From: Trileptium ribeirensis
Taxonomy: Eukaryota > Nematoda > Enoplea > Enoplida > Thoracostomopsidae
Reading direction: 5' to 3'
Assembly (NCBI GenBank): GCA_030248225.1
Contig: JASANE010028067.1
Span: forward strand, 1 to 64,000
Length of the DNA stretch: 64,000 nucleotides
The position numbers and the translations under genes were made by a program. Positions 12,070-22,069 of this stretch are shown here, one piece after another. Positions within the stretch are counted from its first letter, which is position 1. Every line of letters starts with the position of its first letter. Under the pieces are notes generated by a model, which saw only the letters and a program-made list of their open reading frames with translations, was not told the DNA's origin and did not search any database.

Positions 12070-13060
12070 CCATCTTCCCTACAGATTTAGTACACTTTTA
12101 ATGTTTTGTCCTTTTTTGAAAGAATTGGGCTGTTACATCTCTTAAAATTTTTTGGATTTATTAGACTCCTTACTTAGGGTAAGAGTGTAAATCGCATGAT
12201 TGTTATGAAATTTAACGTAGAATTTAAGAAATTTTCCACAGGTTTTAAGATCATTCGTGACGATTTAAGAAAATTCCAGGAGAATTTGGAGAAAATTTGC
12301 CAGATTTCCAGAATTTCCGTAAAAATTTGATAAGTTTTGGTAAATTCCCGATAAATTTTAGTAAGATTTGATAAGTTTCAGTAAATTTGTATAAATCCCA
12401 GTAAAAGGTTATAAATTTCAGGGCAGAAGGGCGACCTGATGTCTCTTTACGCCAAGAAAACGTGAAAAACGTCGCTCCTTCTCCCTTATTTTCCGGAAAT
12501 TTTCGAAGTTTTCCCTTATGGGCTAAATTATTCGGATGAGTTCTAAATTTCCATGAAGTTTCTTTTCTCACTTATTTCGCGTTATTCTTTTCCCATATAC
12601 CTTTTCCTTTACACAATTTATACATCACTTCATATAATAACAAATTATATTTACTTATTTTGGTGGCACGTACTTCCAAGAGGGTTGATTGAATTGGTCA
12701 CTCCCAGGAAAGGGTCCGGACTGCCAGGGTGCCTGACCCAGGAGCTCCCTATAAATCGCGGATAATTTCCAAAAGTTTCTATGGATCCGTACATTTTGCC
12801 GGGGAAAAAAGAAATTCCGTATTTTATGAGCTTCAGTACTAGGTTAGCTTAGTTTGGGTTAGCTCATTTTAGCAGTGCCTCCGATTTATCTCGCTTCGGA
12901 CAATGCTTCCTAAGAAATTTTCATCGCTCCGTTCCGCGCGCTTTCGCTGCCGCTCACTGTCCCTAGTTTGAGTTGGGCTCCTTCATAACTTCCAGTTAAG
13001 CCTCGCAATAACCTATCCTCTTACAGTGTGGTCCTCGCTTGACTTTCATGCGTTTAGCTT
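12070..13060. other. No gene recognised
   Basis: AT-rich sequence with a run of near-tandem short motifs (AATTT.CAGTAA, TAAATTTCAG and similar) at 12290-12420 that looks like a degraded simple repeat. No domain is recognised in any frame. The stretch is the 3' flank of the minus-strand NADAR gene, but no clear poly-A signal was identified. Confidence 0.35.
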
Positions 13061-13065
13061 AGCCC

Positions 13066-14331
13066 TTAATGCGTTAAGCGCCTTAGCTCGGCATCCCTAA
13101 CTAAACGGCTTGCCCACTCATGCAGGTTCCGCCGACAGTACTGCGACACCATCGGCTCATCAAATTGTGGTCTTTCTTGCCACTCCATATGTGGCTCGTC
13201 CCGTTCCCACGCGTCTGCACTGTGGAACGCGACCGGCCAGGAAGGCATATACACGTTATGGAAGGTGTCGTGCTGCCGTCGGTGGTTATCCATCAGTTGT
13301 TTGAGTTCGGCCGTCCATGACAAAGCGTCTTGATTGGTGGCAGCCCATCGGGGTGCCGGTGACGCTATAATAATGGCGGTATTGGCTGCAACTCGGCGGG
13401 AGAGTACGCCTAAATGTCGCTTGAATTTACGAAAGGCGGCGTTCGGCAAAGCGGCGTGGAGCTGCTCCATTGGTGCCTTGCGATAGATGAATTGGAACCC
13501 GCCTAGTATGATGATGCAGCTGGTCTGCGGGGTGAGGATCGCGTTGGCCAACTGCAATAGTCGCACCATGGTTGATCCGGGCCACCCGTTGACAATCCAT
13601 TTATTTTCGGTGGCCATTTCTAAGAGCGGTAATGCCAGGGCGTCACCTACTATGATCGTCCGAGGCCAACGAACGTGGCCGTTATTACGGTAATCCCGTA
13701 CTTCCTCGAGTAGTCTGCCCATGACATTATGACAGCGCGTTGGGGCTTCATGCTGCTGCAGCTGTTGGTTTGTACGCCCGACGCCCCAGAAACTGTCCGT
13801 TGTGGCCTCCAATAACTGTTGATCGTCAGTAAGTCGTAGAATTCGCGCATATTCCGGTATGGCGAACTTACTGAGCAGGATTGGCCGCATTATATGCTTG
13901 AGACGGGCTTGGGTAACGCCGTCAATGAGCTCGTTCTTGAGCTCTCGAGCTCGCGTTTTGAGTTGCAACGGGGTACCGGTCATGAGCAGTAGTTCCCGAA
14001 CCGCATCGGTCAGTTCCAGCAGCGAGAGCACCTGCACTTGGTAATGCTTTTCGACGGTCGACAAGGTGTTGCCGTCGTGTGCGAATGGAGTTGGCGCCTC
14101 GTGCACATTTGACAGTTCCGGCCATTCGGTACCGTGGGATAGGAATGTCACATATGGCTTGGTTAAATCCACACGATACGTTTGGATCGCCGGAAGCTGG
14201 AACCACGTTGCTTCCGGTGGGGCGAATGGCCCACCCACCGATACGCGTCCGCTGGATCGCCTCCGAGTCTGCTCGGCTTCGTCGCTGCGTCGCGGTTGCG
14301 ACGTACTGGCCATCTGCAAGAATAAACTCAA
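13066..14331 (-). CDS. NADAR-domain protein with C-terminal degenerate SGNH/GDSL-like domain
   Basis: The open frame has 421 codons. Residues 60-212 carry the NADAR (YbiA/DUF1768) pattern: LSN near 73, FAHDG at 83-87, the VEKHYQ motif at 93-98 with its conserved Glu, a central KF block at 155-156, then LLEAT at 173-177 and DSFWGVG at 179-185, ending in N.MGRLLEEVR. Characterised family members are N-glycosidases acting on riboflavin intermediates or on ADP-ribose. Residues 223-405 resemble an SGNH hydrolase fold: GDALAL where GDS is usual, WPGST, LGGF instead of GxND, and FDEPMV in place of the catalytic D..H, so this half looks catalytically dead or diverged. An acceptor-like TTTATTCTTGCAG (14326-14314) abuts the ATG at 14313, so Met7 may be the true start or the first codon of an exon. 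The uninterrupted frame beside retroelement debris and a broken paralogue suggests a transposon-borne or amplified gene. The NADAR call is strong; the SGNH call is moderate. Confidence 0.75.
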   Translation of the reverse strand: MSLFLQMASTSQPRRSDEAEQTRRRSSGRVSVGGPFAPPEATWFQLPAIQTYRVDLTKPYVTFLSHGTEWPELSNVHEAPTPFAHDGNTLSTVEKHYQVQVLSLLELTDAVRELLLMTGTPLQLKTRARELKNELIDGVTQARLKHIMRPILLSKFAIPEYARILRLTDDQQLLEATTDSFWGVGRTNQQLQQHEAPTRCHNVMGRLLEEVRDYRNNGHVRWPRTIIVGDALALPLLEMATENKWIVNGWPGSTMVRLLQLANAILTPQTSCIIILGGFQFIYRKAPMEQLHAALPNAAFRKFKRHLGVLSRRVAANTAIIIASPAPRWAATNQDALSWTAELKQLMDNHRRQHDTFHNVYMPSWPVAFHSADAWERDEPHMEWQERPQFDEPMVSQYCRRNLHEWASRLVRDAELRRLTH

Positions 14332-14529
14332 ATAATTATTCGGGTTGTGGTTGCGTAGGATTGCTCTAGTTCGTTAATCGCTCGCTGGTTAATTCTTTCT
14401 ACTCTGCTCTATTTACGCGCGGGCTCGTACCTGCTACGTTGTGCGTTCCTCTTACCCTTTGCAAATGGTCAACTCGTTCCCCCTTTTTGCTTGGATTGGT
14501 GCGGCCTTATTCCTGCCAGGGCTCAGCTC

Positions 14530-14950
14530 GGTTATATAAGTGGGCCTCGCCCATACGCCAAAATATGTCAGTGCGCCGGATTATTTCTTCAGTCCAGTCG
14601 CACAGTTGTGGCCAGAACGGCGGCGAGACTACTGGTTCGGGCCACCGATAGCGTTCTTCGCCCCGATTAAACGGACCGACAGCGTCCCAGGCCTCGATCC
14701 CTTTCAACGCCGCGGGCCATTGTGGCATGATGACGCTCATGAGCGCCTGGTGCCCGTCTACCATTCTGGTCCTCCGCTCGGTCAGTTCGTCGAACCACGC
14801 CGTGCTGTCGAACCTGAAATCGTCCCCGTGTGGCGCTGGTCCGGTGATGACGACGGCCGAGTCTGCCCGGAGACGTCGCTCGAGCACCATGAGGTGGCGC
14901 TTGATCCGCTTGAGGTAGGCGCCGGGCGAGACCACCTTGTTTGGCAGGTT
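14530..14950 (-). pseudogene. Partial tandem paralogue of the SGNH-like C-terminal domain
   Basis: On the minus strand about 140 codons align with the C-terminal half of the neighbouring NADAR protein. RIKRHLMVLERRL matches KFKRHLGVLSRRV, an ITGPAPH segment matches IASPAPR, and MPQWPAALKGIEAWD matches MPSWPVAFHSADAWE. The homology stops at about 14950, where a low-complexity T-poor block starts, so the NADAR half and the first SGNH block are absent. The longer open frame that runs on to 15319 reads through that low-complexity block and is not expected to be real protein there. The copies are clearly diverged, so the duplication is old rather than an assembly repeat. Confidence 0.7.
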
Positions 14951-14954
14951 CCAA

Positions 14955-15235
14955 ACATAGCCCAAACACGCAGCCGAGGAACGCGACGCGCCAAAAAAGA
15001 AAGGGGCAAAAAAGGCACGAGAGGGAGGCCCGCCCGCAAAGCCGCGCCACCGCAAAAGGAAACAAGAACCAGCACCCCACACCGACAAAAAAAGACACCC
15101 AGAAAAGCAGGAGAACGAAAACAGCCACCGGGAAAGAGACACAAGAGGCAAACAACGGGAGGGGACCAAGCAACCCAACCCCCCACCCAACACACCAAAG
15201 AGAACCGGCCCAAGAAGGGCACACCGAATATCAAA
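14955..15235 (+). other. T-depleted low-complexity block
   Basis: About 280 bases on the + strand consist almost only of A, C and G, with T very rare. Read forward it gives Lys/Arg/Pro-rich peptide in all frames; read in reverse it gives Cys/Leu/Phe-rich peptide. It separates the broken SGNH paralogue from the LTR. It resembles a strand-asymmetric simple-sequence expansion rather than a gene. Confidence 0.6.
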
Positions 15236-15244
15236 TAGGGATCG

Positions 15245-15788
15245 TCGAGTAAAAGGTGAAGTAGTGGCCGAAGATTGGGTAAAGGTCAGACTGTGCAAGT
15301 GTGAAATCAGGCTGTGCAAGAGCTAAAGGTCAAATTGTGCAAAAGTAACCGGTGTAGGCCTAGCGTGATCAAAAAATACGCTACTAAAGAATATTGCCGC
15401 GGCTTTTCATGCGAGTGCTAAGAACAGTGCTGCGATTTTAATACGGTGATAAAAATTGTGCCACAACTGATCTACGGTGACAGTACTGTCTTAACATTTT
15501 ATCACTTGGTAATAAACATTCTTTATACGTGTCTATTGCCCAATTATCTGGAGTCGGAGCAATTAGTGCCGAGCAAGGATCACGCCGCATCGCAAAATAC
15601 AGGACACGAGTACTGATGACGAGAGCAAAACGCGCGCCGTAGAAATGGTCCACCGGCATACTACTGGCCACACCTCGGACCACACAATCTTCAGGTGACG
15701 CATCCCGTCAGTTTTAATTACCGATAGCCGTCATAAGAAAAAAACAACCGTCGAACCCCTACCCCTTTCGATAAATAAAAATATAACA
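15245..15788 (+). mobile_element. 5' LTR (3' portion) of a decayed LTR retrotransposon
   Basis: This stretch matches 22630-22990 and 24085-24545 in the same order: a GTGAAGTA start, GCGTGATC, TTAACATTTTATC, an AAACATTCTT / AATTATCT block, and a shared ACTACTGGC.ACA segment near its end. It ends in ACA at 15788, directly followed by a TGG-type primer-binding site, as expected for an LTR end. The start is uncertain because the upstream part present in the other copies is missing here. Confidence 0.6.
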
Positions 15789-15806
15789 TGGTGACCACGA
15801 TGTTGT
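15789..15806 (+). promoter_or_regulatory. Candidate primer-binding site (TGGTGACC type)
   Basis: TGGTGACCACGATGTTG immediately follows the LTR end. It begins with the TGG required to pair with a tRNA 3' CCA and resembles the TGGTGACCCCGACGTG site common in invertebrate Ty3-like elements, with about three differences. Confidence 0.55.
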
Positions 15807-16096
15807 GTAGAAGTGGGACAATTTAAAAACAAAAGAAAAGTAGTCAGTATTTTTTGGAAACCTAAAAATTAAATCCCCAGTACTAAATAAGGCAGAAGTC
15901 AAAATAGAAGTTATTTATACGGTAGTAGCAATTACTAGACCTCATAATCGGGACGTTTTACGGAAGCCCCATATAAAATCTAAAGTATTAAATGTCACTT
16001 CAGAGAACACCACCTAGTGCAGCAATCGTGAAAGAATCGACGACAAAAGAAAAGAACGTCGAAAACGGATAATCAACGGTGACAAATCAGAGCACA

Positions 16097-17277
16097 ATGG
16101 AAGTACCAAAAGCAACAACTCAAGAACCACACCCTAGTATAATCGAGCCAGAAAGCCAAGGCAACAACAAAACAGAAGAAGCTTACAAAAAACGTACACC
16201 GAAACCTTTCAAGAAGAAACGAGCATCGACGAACTGTTAACAACAATGGAAGAACGGGAAAAATAAACGCGAAAAATGACGCGATTATTTCAACAACAAA
16301 AAGAAAGACACTTGCAGTTCATAAAGAAGCATGCAACTTTGTACAAAGAACTACAACCATGCCAAAGTTTCGATCAAGACGAAACAAAGTTTCCACCGCT
16401 ACAACCGAGAGAAGAATCACAAAGCGCCGACGATGATGAATGAATCGAAATTTGGCAAGACAACGAAAGTCAACGATGGTTCTTCAACCAAGGCCAAGTA
16501 AGGACAGTACCGAACAACGACAAAGAATCGGTGCAAGAGCAGCCGACAATAATCATGGTCAACGACCAAGAAACCGGTGCAGATCCGAGCATAGTCGAGA
16601 TCCAACAAGTGAAAAAGCAACAACAGCAACCGAGTCCCAAAAATAAAGCTAGCGGTGCAAATCAAAAAGGATTCAACATAAATCGAGATCAACCCGACGT
16701 AAGCGACAATTATTTCGGCGCAATTATAGAACGAATCGGTGCAAAACCAATGCGACCCAATACAAATGGAGAACAATTCGACACAAATCACGATTCATTC
16801 GGTACAATCAAGGACCAATCGGTACAACTCAAACACGACTCAGTGCCAATCAAGTCCAAACCGACACGAACTACGTTCAATTCGGTGCAAATAACGATCA
16901 ATCCGGTACAAACCAAGATCAACTCGGTACAATTCGAACAGGACTCAACACTAACCGAGACCAATTCGATGCAAACCGTGACAAAACCGGTGCAAGACAA
17001 GAACCAAGCCAATTCTATGCAAACGATGATCAAATCGACGCAAACTGCGATCAAATTAGTACAAGCAATTCGAGAACAAGTCGAGAGAAACTGCGATCAA
17101 TTTGGTGCAAACCCGAAACAATTCGGTGCAAACTGCAATGAATTTGGTGCAAACCAACATCGATTGGATACAAACCAAATGCAACACAACGCTAACCGAG
17201 GCCAAGTTGACAAGAACCATGAACGATTTGACACGAATCAAGAGCAATTCGGTGCAATTCAAACCGATCAAGCGTAA
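16097..17277 (+). pseudogene. Broken N-terminal gag region with 7-residue Q/N-rich repeats
   Basis: A start at 16097 opens a short basic frame that shifts. A second frame (about 16190-17277, with internal stops near 16263 and 16441) carries a Glu/Gln-rich charged segment, then from about 16680 a long series of heptapeptides. The best-preserved units near 17095-17160 read QFGANPK, QFGANCN, EFGANQH. Each is a 21-base DNA unit around GGTGCAAAC. More diverged units (NSVQ, NPVQ types) fill 16780-17070. The repeat domain is glutamine/asparagine-rich and has no recognised enzymatic motif. It sits between the primer-binding site and the capsid-like gag segment, so it is probably an N-terminal extension of gag that expanded by tandem duplication. 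Confidence 0.55.
16680..17277 (+). repeat. 21-bp tandem repeat array coding the heptads
   Basis: Units of the type CAATTCGGTGCAAACnnnnnn recur with a 21-base period, so the reading frame is preserved by unit loss or gain. Conservation is best at the 3' end of the array. The same array occurs inverted at about 18840-20160 with a larger number of units. Confidence 0.75.
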
Positions 17278-17671
17278 ATAAAGAACAAACCAGTGCAAGT
17301 ACATCGACAAGTGCATAGAACCAAGTACAAATTTCGAGCGCTGTAACAAATTGTGATGCAAATCAAAGCACAAATGGATGCAACCGAATGCAAACACCGT
17401 ATGTGATGACGAATTGAGGGGCGTTTCAAACGATGAGCACATGGAACCAAGTGCAACCAACAGTAACCGGTGCAATACAAAACGATGCGTATGGATATTA
17501 CGGTGCGACGCCTATGGTACCGCAGTGCAATCAAATCCCACTCGCGGGAAGCAATTCGATGAATAAACCCGGAGTACCATTAGCAACAGCAACACCGTAT
17601 ATATGTCAACTACATCAACCGCAATAAACAACTACGACAGCGTGTCAAACCAACAATTAATGAATAAATAA

Positions 17672-18620
17672 TTGATCGAAGTATTGACCAAAGAAGCGTC
17701 GCAAGTGCCCAACATAACGCAACAACCAATCGGTCAAGCGATTATGGTTCATATGGAAAACGAGGTTCGAAGTCTACAACCGTACAAAGGTGACACAAGC
17801 TTCGAGAAATTTCGAAAAGAACTCGAAAAGGCATTGGCCCAAGACGGAATCGATGATGAACAAGAAAAACTTCGGGTATTCAAAGCAAAAATGCGAGGAA
17901 AAGCAGAGGAATACCTGGAAGTATTGACATTCGAAAAAGCCAAAGAGTTAAACAATTATTTGCCTGATAAGAGGAACTTCTTGTCCTGAAAGCAAAAATG
18001 CATGGGAAAGTGGAAGAATACTTGGAAATATTGACACTCGAAAAGGCCAAAGAATTAAGCAACTACGACGAATTAGTCAAAAAGTTCAAAGAAAGATTCG
18101 ACGTGCCAAACATTGACGAATCACATGGAGAAGCTGCAAAGTTTACGACAAAACTGGAACGGTCAAAAACTTCGTAGATGGCTTACGGGTGTACGCAGCA
18201 CGACACGTGACCGTGAAAGGCATATCCGAATCAAGAAGTCCTCAAGTCCGCGTTGATTACTGGGCTAATGAACGAAACCCGAAATCGACTGTGCGTGACA
18301 AAGGAAGAAATATTCGCAACGTTGACGGAGAACCTCGACCAACAGATGACCCAAGGCTTACAAAGTACAATTGAACAACGTCCAAGATATCGAGAATTTC
18401 AATCGAACCGACCGGGTCAATCGAACGTCCACCAAACAAGACCAAGTATGAGTCAATGGATATGGCGACCGAGGGTGCATTGACCGCAAACGCAATGGCA
18501 ACCGCAGCGGTGGCGGAATCAACCGACGGAAGTACGTGAACCACAGCAGCAACAAATCGCGCAACCGTCGGCGACACCGATAACGATGATGCCAATGCAA
18601 ACCGGTGTGAATTACCAGCA
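17672..18620 (+). pseudogene. Retrotransposon gag capsid-like segment, frameshifted
   Basis: The open piece 17672-17989 contains LQPYKGDTSFEKFRKELEKA and a charged helix-rich stretch ending at KAKELNNY. An internal duplication follows: the segment at 17985-18066 repeats KAKM.GK.EEYLE...KAKELSNY. The reading then continues in shifted frames with LVKKFKERFDVPNID, a FVDGLRVYA segment, SALITGLMNE and a C-terminal Gln/Arg/Pro-rich part to about 18600. This order (PYKG..F core, LxxxFxxRF, FxxGL) is typical of Ty3-like retrotransposon Gag. Several stops make it non-functional. No protease, reverse transcriptase or integrase of this element is seen in the window. Confidence 0.65.
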
Positions 18621-18624
18621 ACCT

Positions 18625-20505
18625 AGTTGCGCTGGTTGCTTTGCTTTGAGCTTGGTTACATGTGCTCATCGTTCGAAACGCGCCGCAATTCGTTGTCACA
18701 TATGGGGCTTGTGTTTGGTTGCACCCATTCGCTTTTTGGGTTGCGCTGAAATTTGTTGTCATGTTTGGAGCTTGTACTTGGTTCCGTCACCGTTTGACTT
18801 GCACCGTTTCGTTCTTTGTTTGTGTTGAATCGGTCTTGAATTGTATGTCGTCTCACTTGGCTTGTATCTATTTGATCTTGGGTTGCATGAATTTGGTCTC
18901 GGCTTGTATCTAATTGGGGTTGGTTTGCATTGTATTGGTCTCGGTTTGCACCGTATTGCTCTGGGTTTGCGCAGAATCGTTTTTGATTTGCATCCATTTG
19001 GTCTTCACTTGCACCGATTCGTGTTTGGTATACGCCCATTCGTTCTTTATTTGCACCGCTTTCGCTGTGGTTTGTATTGAATTGGATTTGGTTTGCGTCG
19101 ATTTGATCTTAGTTTGCATTAGATTGATCTCGCTTCGCGTTGTATCGTCTCTGGTTTCTACCGAATCGTTTTTTGCTTGCACCGAATTGATCGTAATTTG
19201 CATTGCATTGATCTCAGTTTGCGTCAAATCGCCTTTTGTTTGCACCGAATTGATCCTGTTTTGTCTTAGTTCATATTTGATTTGCATCGATTTGATCATG
19301 ATTTGTACCGTATTGGTCTTGATTTGCATTATATCGCATTTCGTTTTTGTTTGCATCGAATTGTTCGTAACTTGCGTCGATTGATCATTGTTTACATTGA
19401 ATCGAATTTGGTTGGTTTACATCGATTCTTTCTTTACTTGCACCGAAGGAATCGTAATTGGTATTGGATCGGGTTCGGTTTGCGCCTAATTGAGTTTGAT
19501 TTACACCAAATTGAATTTGTTTTGCATTTAATTGCGTTTGGTTTGGGCCAATTCGTTCTTTATTGGAATCGAATTGATCTGGATTTGCATCGAATCGGGT
19601 TTGGTTCACATTGAATTGCGTTTGTTTGCACCGAATTGATCGTTTGTTTCAAATTGGTCTCGGTTTACGTTGTGTCGCGTTTGATATGCACCGATTGTTT
19701 CTAAACTAGCGGCGTTTTGGTTTTGGTTTAAGCCGAATCGGTTTTTATTTGCATTGTATTGCGCTTGGTTTGCATCAAATTGATCAGCGTTTGTATCGAA
19801 TTGTATTGAGTCGCGTTTGTTTTATGTCGGTTTTTTCTTTGTTCGCACAGAATTATGTATACTTCGAATCGTATTGATCTCGGTATGCACATATCGCATC
19901 TGGTTTGCACCAGGTTGGTTTTGGTTTACACCAAGTTGGCTTAAGTTTGCACCGTATTCATTTGGATTTGCACCGAACTCGTTTAGGTTTGCACCGATTT
20001 GATTGCGGTTTCCACCGAATTGATCGGGGTTTGCACAGAATTGTATTTGATTTGCACCGGGTGCGTTTATGCTTGCACCGAATAGATTTGGGTTTGCGCC
20101 TAATTGTCTTTGATTTGCACCGAATTGGGTTTGGTTTGCGTCGGTTCGAATTTGATTTGCACCGATTGCTTGTTACTCATACTCGGTTGCTGTTGTTGCC
20201 CTTTTCTTATGGTTCGGGTATGCATGAGTCGAGTTCTTCGAGTGTATTTTCTAGTTCTTCCGTTGTGCTCAGATTTGTCGTTTCTTGTGCTTTTTTGCTG
20301 AGTAATGATTCGATGTTCTTTGTTTTGTCGTCGATTCCTTGTGTGTTGCGCTAGGCGGTGTTCTGCGAAGTGGCATTTTAGTATTTTAAAATTTAAATGG
20401 TGCTTGCGTAAATCGTCCCGATTATGAGGTATACTAATTTTTACTGCCGTATAAATAACTTCTATTTTCGCTTCTGCCTTATTTAGGTTTTGGGGGGTTA
20501 GTTTT
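18625..20505 (-). repeat. Inverted copy of the element's own leader and heptad-repeat region
   Basis: The reverse complement matches 15865-17480. At the outer end, the CTTCTGCCTTATTTAG motif at about 20470 mirrors CTAAATAAGGCAGAAG at about 15883. Inside, the CCGATTATGAGG segment mirrors CCTCATAATCGG near 15942. At the inner end, ACGATGAGCACATG near 17430 is mirrored near 18665. The middle holds many more 21-bp heptad units, so this arm is about 1.88 kb against 1.62 kb. The forward gag sequence is interrupted at about 18620 and resumes near 20511. Confidence 0.8.
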
Positions 20506-20510
20506 TGGAT

Positions 20511-21260
20511 TGTTTAAAGTGGCTAAAACAGAAGAAGAAGAACAATCATTCGAAACCATAGGCGAAATCTCACAAGAAGAATACGATACCCTATTGCCGA
20601 ATAGAGAAAAAAGGAAACAGAGCATCCAATACCACAGCATCGAAACCGATCAAAAAGAAAGGTTCGCGTAGAACAATGAGAAAGAACGAGTCAAAAGTTG
20701 GAACACAAGATAGAAGCAAAACAACGACAATCAAAAGAGCGGTAACGGCCTAACAATGGACGAATAACCGACGAACAAGAACGGATTCAAGGAGATAAAG
20801 AATTCATGTACAAATCGAAACCGAACAACAATAAAGACAATCGGAATAATCGATTCAATCATAATCGGGGAAACGACCCAAAAGAACCGATTTCAAAACA
20901 ATCCAATCGGTGTGACAAGGAGTAAATGAATCAACCATAAAGAATCGATTCAAATCGAACCGACCGACGTTACCCAAGAACCCAAAGATATCGGTATGAC
21001 AATAACGACCAAAATGACGACTCAACCGAAATAGACGATGACCGAAACGACAACAAACTGGTATAATAAAGAACCGGTAAATTATCGACAACCCAAGGAC
21101 GTCGAGGCCCGTCGACCCGAAAAACCTTTTGGTTGTCTGGAATGGCATCCAGAGAAATAAAAGAAATATTGGTAAAGACGATAGGCGTAAAGAATGGTGT
21201 CAAAAATGAACCGGGTCGAAGAACTTTCAAACCAAATTACAAAAACATTGATATATTAAT
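20511..21260 (+). pseudogene. Decayed gag continuation, acidic then Asn/Arg-rich
   Basis: After the inverted segment the + strand again reads as protein-like, although full of stops. An acidic stretch (EEEEQSFETIGEISQEEYD) is followed by Asn/Arg-rich sequence (NNNKDNRNNRFNHNRGN) as in retrotransposon nucleocapsid-like regions, then RRPEKPFGCLEWHPEK. No CCHC zinc knuckle was found. The assignment to the same element rests on position and composition. Confidence 0.4.
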
Positions 21261-21574
21261 TTTTTTGTATTGTGCTAATGTTGTATTAACTAATCATGCA
21301 TTTTTTCAAGAATTTTAGTTTTATGTTTGGGGGGACCCCATAAGACCGAAGAAACACCTCCAATGACAGAGAAAGAAGAGTGAATCGGGAAGGTTTACGA
21401 AAGAAGAAATTAAATTGGGATGGTTTGAACTGAAATAACCGGGACGGAAACAGGGGCTGGTTAATAGAAAGAAATAAAAACGGGAATTTTAGCGTCAGTG
21501 GTAGATGCTAATTGGGCGAATGGTAAACGAATGAAAAGAAAACGGGAAGGTAACCGACAGGGATAAAAACACGA

Positions 21575-21850
21575 TGTTGTTGCGGGCTTGAGAGGCAAAG
21601 CTAAGGGCTTCGGTCCGTGCTGTGCAGGGGTTCACCACTTAAAACGTCCCCCGTTAGCCTTTCAAGAACGCTCCTTCATCTTGTTTGGGAAATAGAGAAG
21701 AGGGTCAGGTAAAACAAATCGGGATAAAACGATGCGGAGGTGAACTCAAGAGGCGAAGTTATGGATTTCGGTCTGATGTCCAGGGGTTCACCTCTTTAAA
21801 CGTCCCCGTTATCTTCTTTAGAGCACTCCCGTATCTCATTTGGGACAAAA
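21575..21850 (+). repeat. Tandem direct repeat, about 170 bp
   Basis: Two units share GAGGC.AAG, TTCGGTC, CAGGGGTTCACC.CTT, AACGTCCCC.GTTA and a TCATTTGGGA-type end. In the second unit GGTGAACTC is complementary to the later GGGTTCACC, allowing a hairpin. Probably part of the 3' untranslated region of the LTR element. Confidence 0.6.
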
Positions 21851-22069
21851 AGAACGACTTCAGTGGTAGAAGCGCAACCGACAACCAAGGATATTGGCGT
21901 TCTAGTGGGCTACCAAGGCTCCATGGTCTTAAATTTCAGAAAATTTTAATTTAAATTTCATTTTTCACAAAATCAGTTATATGTTTCCCCAAATTTAAGT
22001 TTTCTAAAATCCAAAATTTTATAAATTTTATTTTTGTTACTTCATTTAATTTGCATAAACTGCATGAGA

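Noticed and set aside
14540..15238. 232-codon + strand frame with Lys-rich end
   Set aside because: It is antisense to the SGNH-like paralogue and then runs through the T-poor block, which has no T and so cannot contain stop codons.
15655..15685. ACTGGCCACACCTCGGACCA as a primer-binding site
   Set aside because: It begins with TGG and is conserved in three copies, but it lies inside the repeated LTR module. The TGGTGACC site right after the repeat boundary is a better candidate.
16417..17475. Cys/Leu/Ile-rich minus-strand frames that look like membrane proteins
   Set aside because: They are the antisense reading of the 21-bp heptad repeats; the same holds for the + strand frames at 18841-20354.
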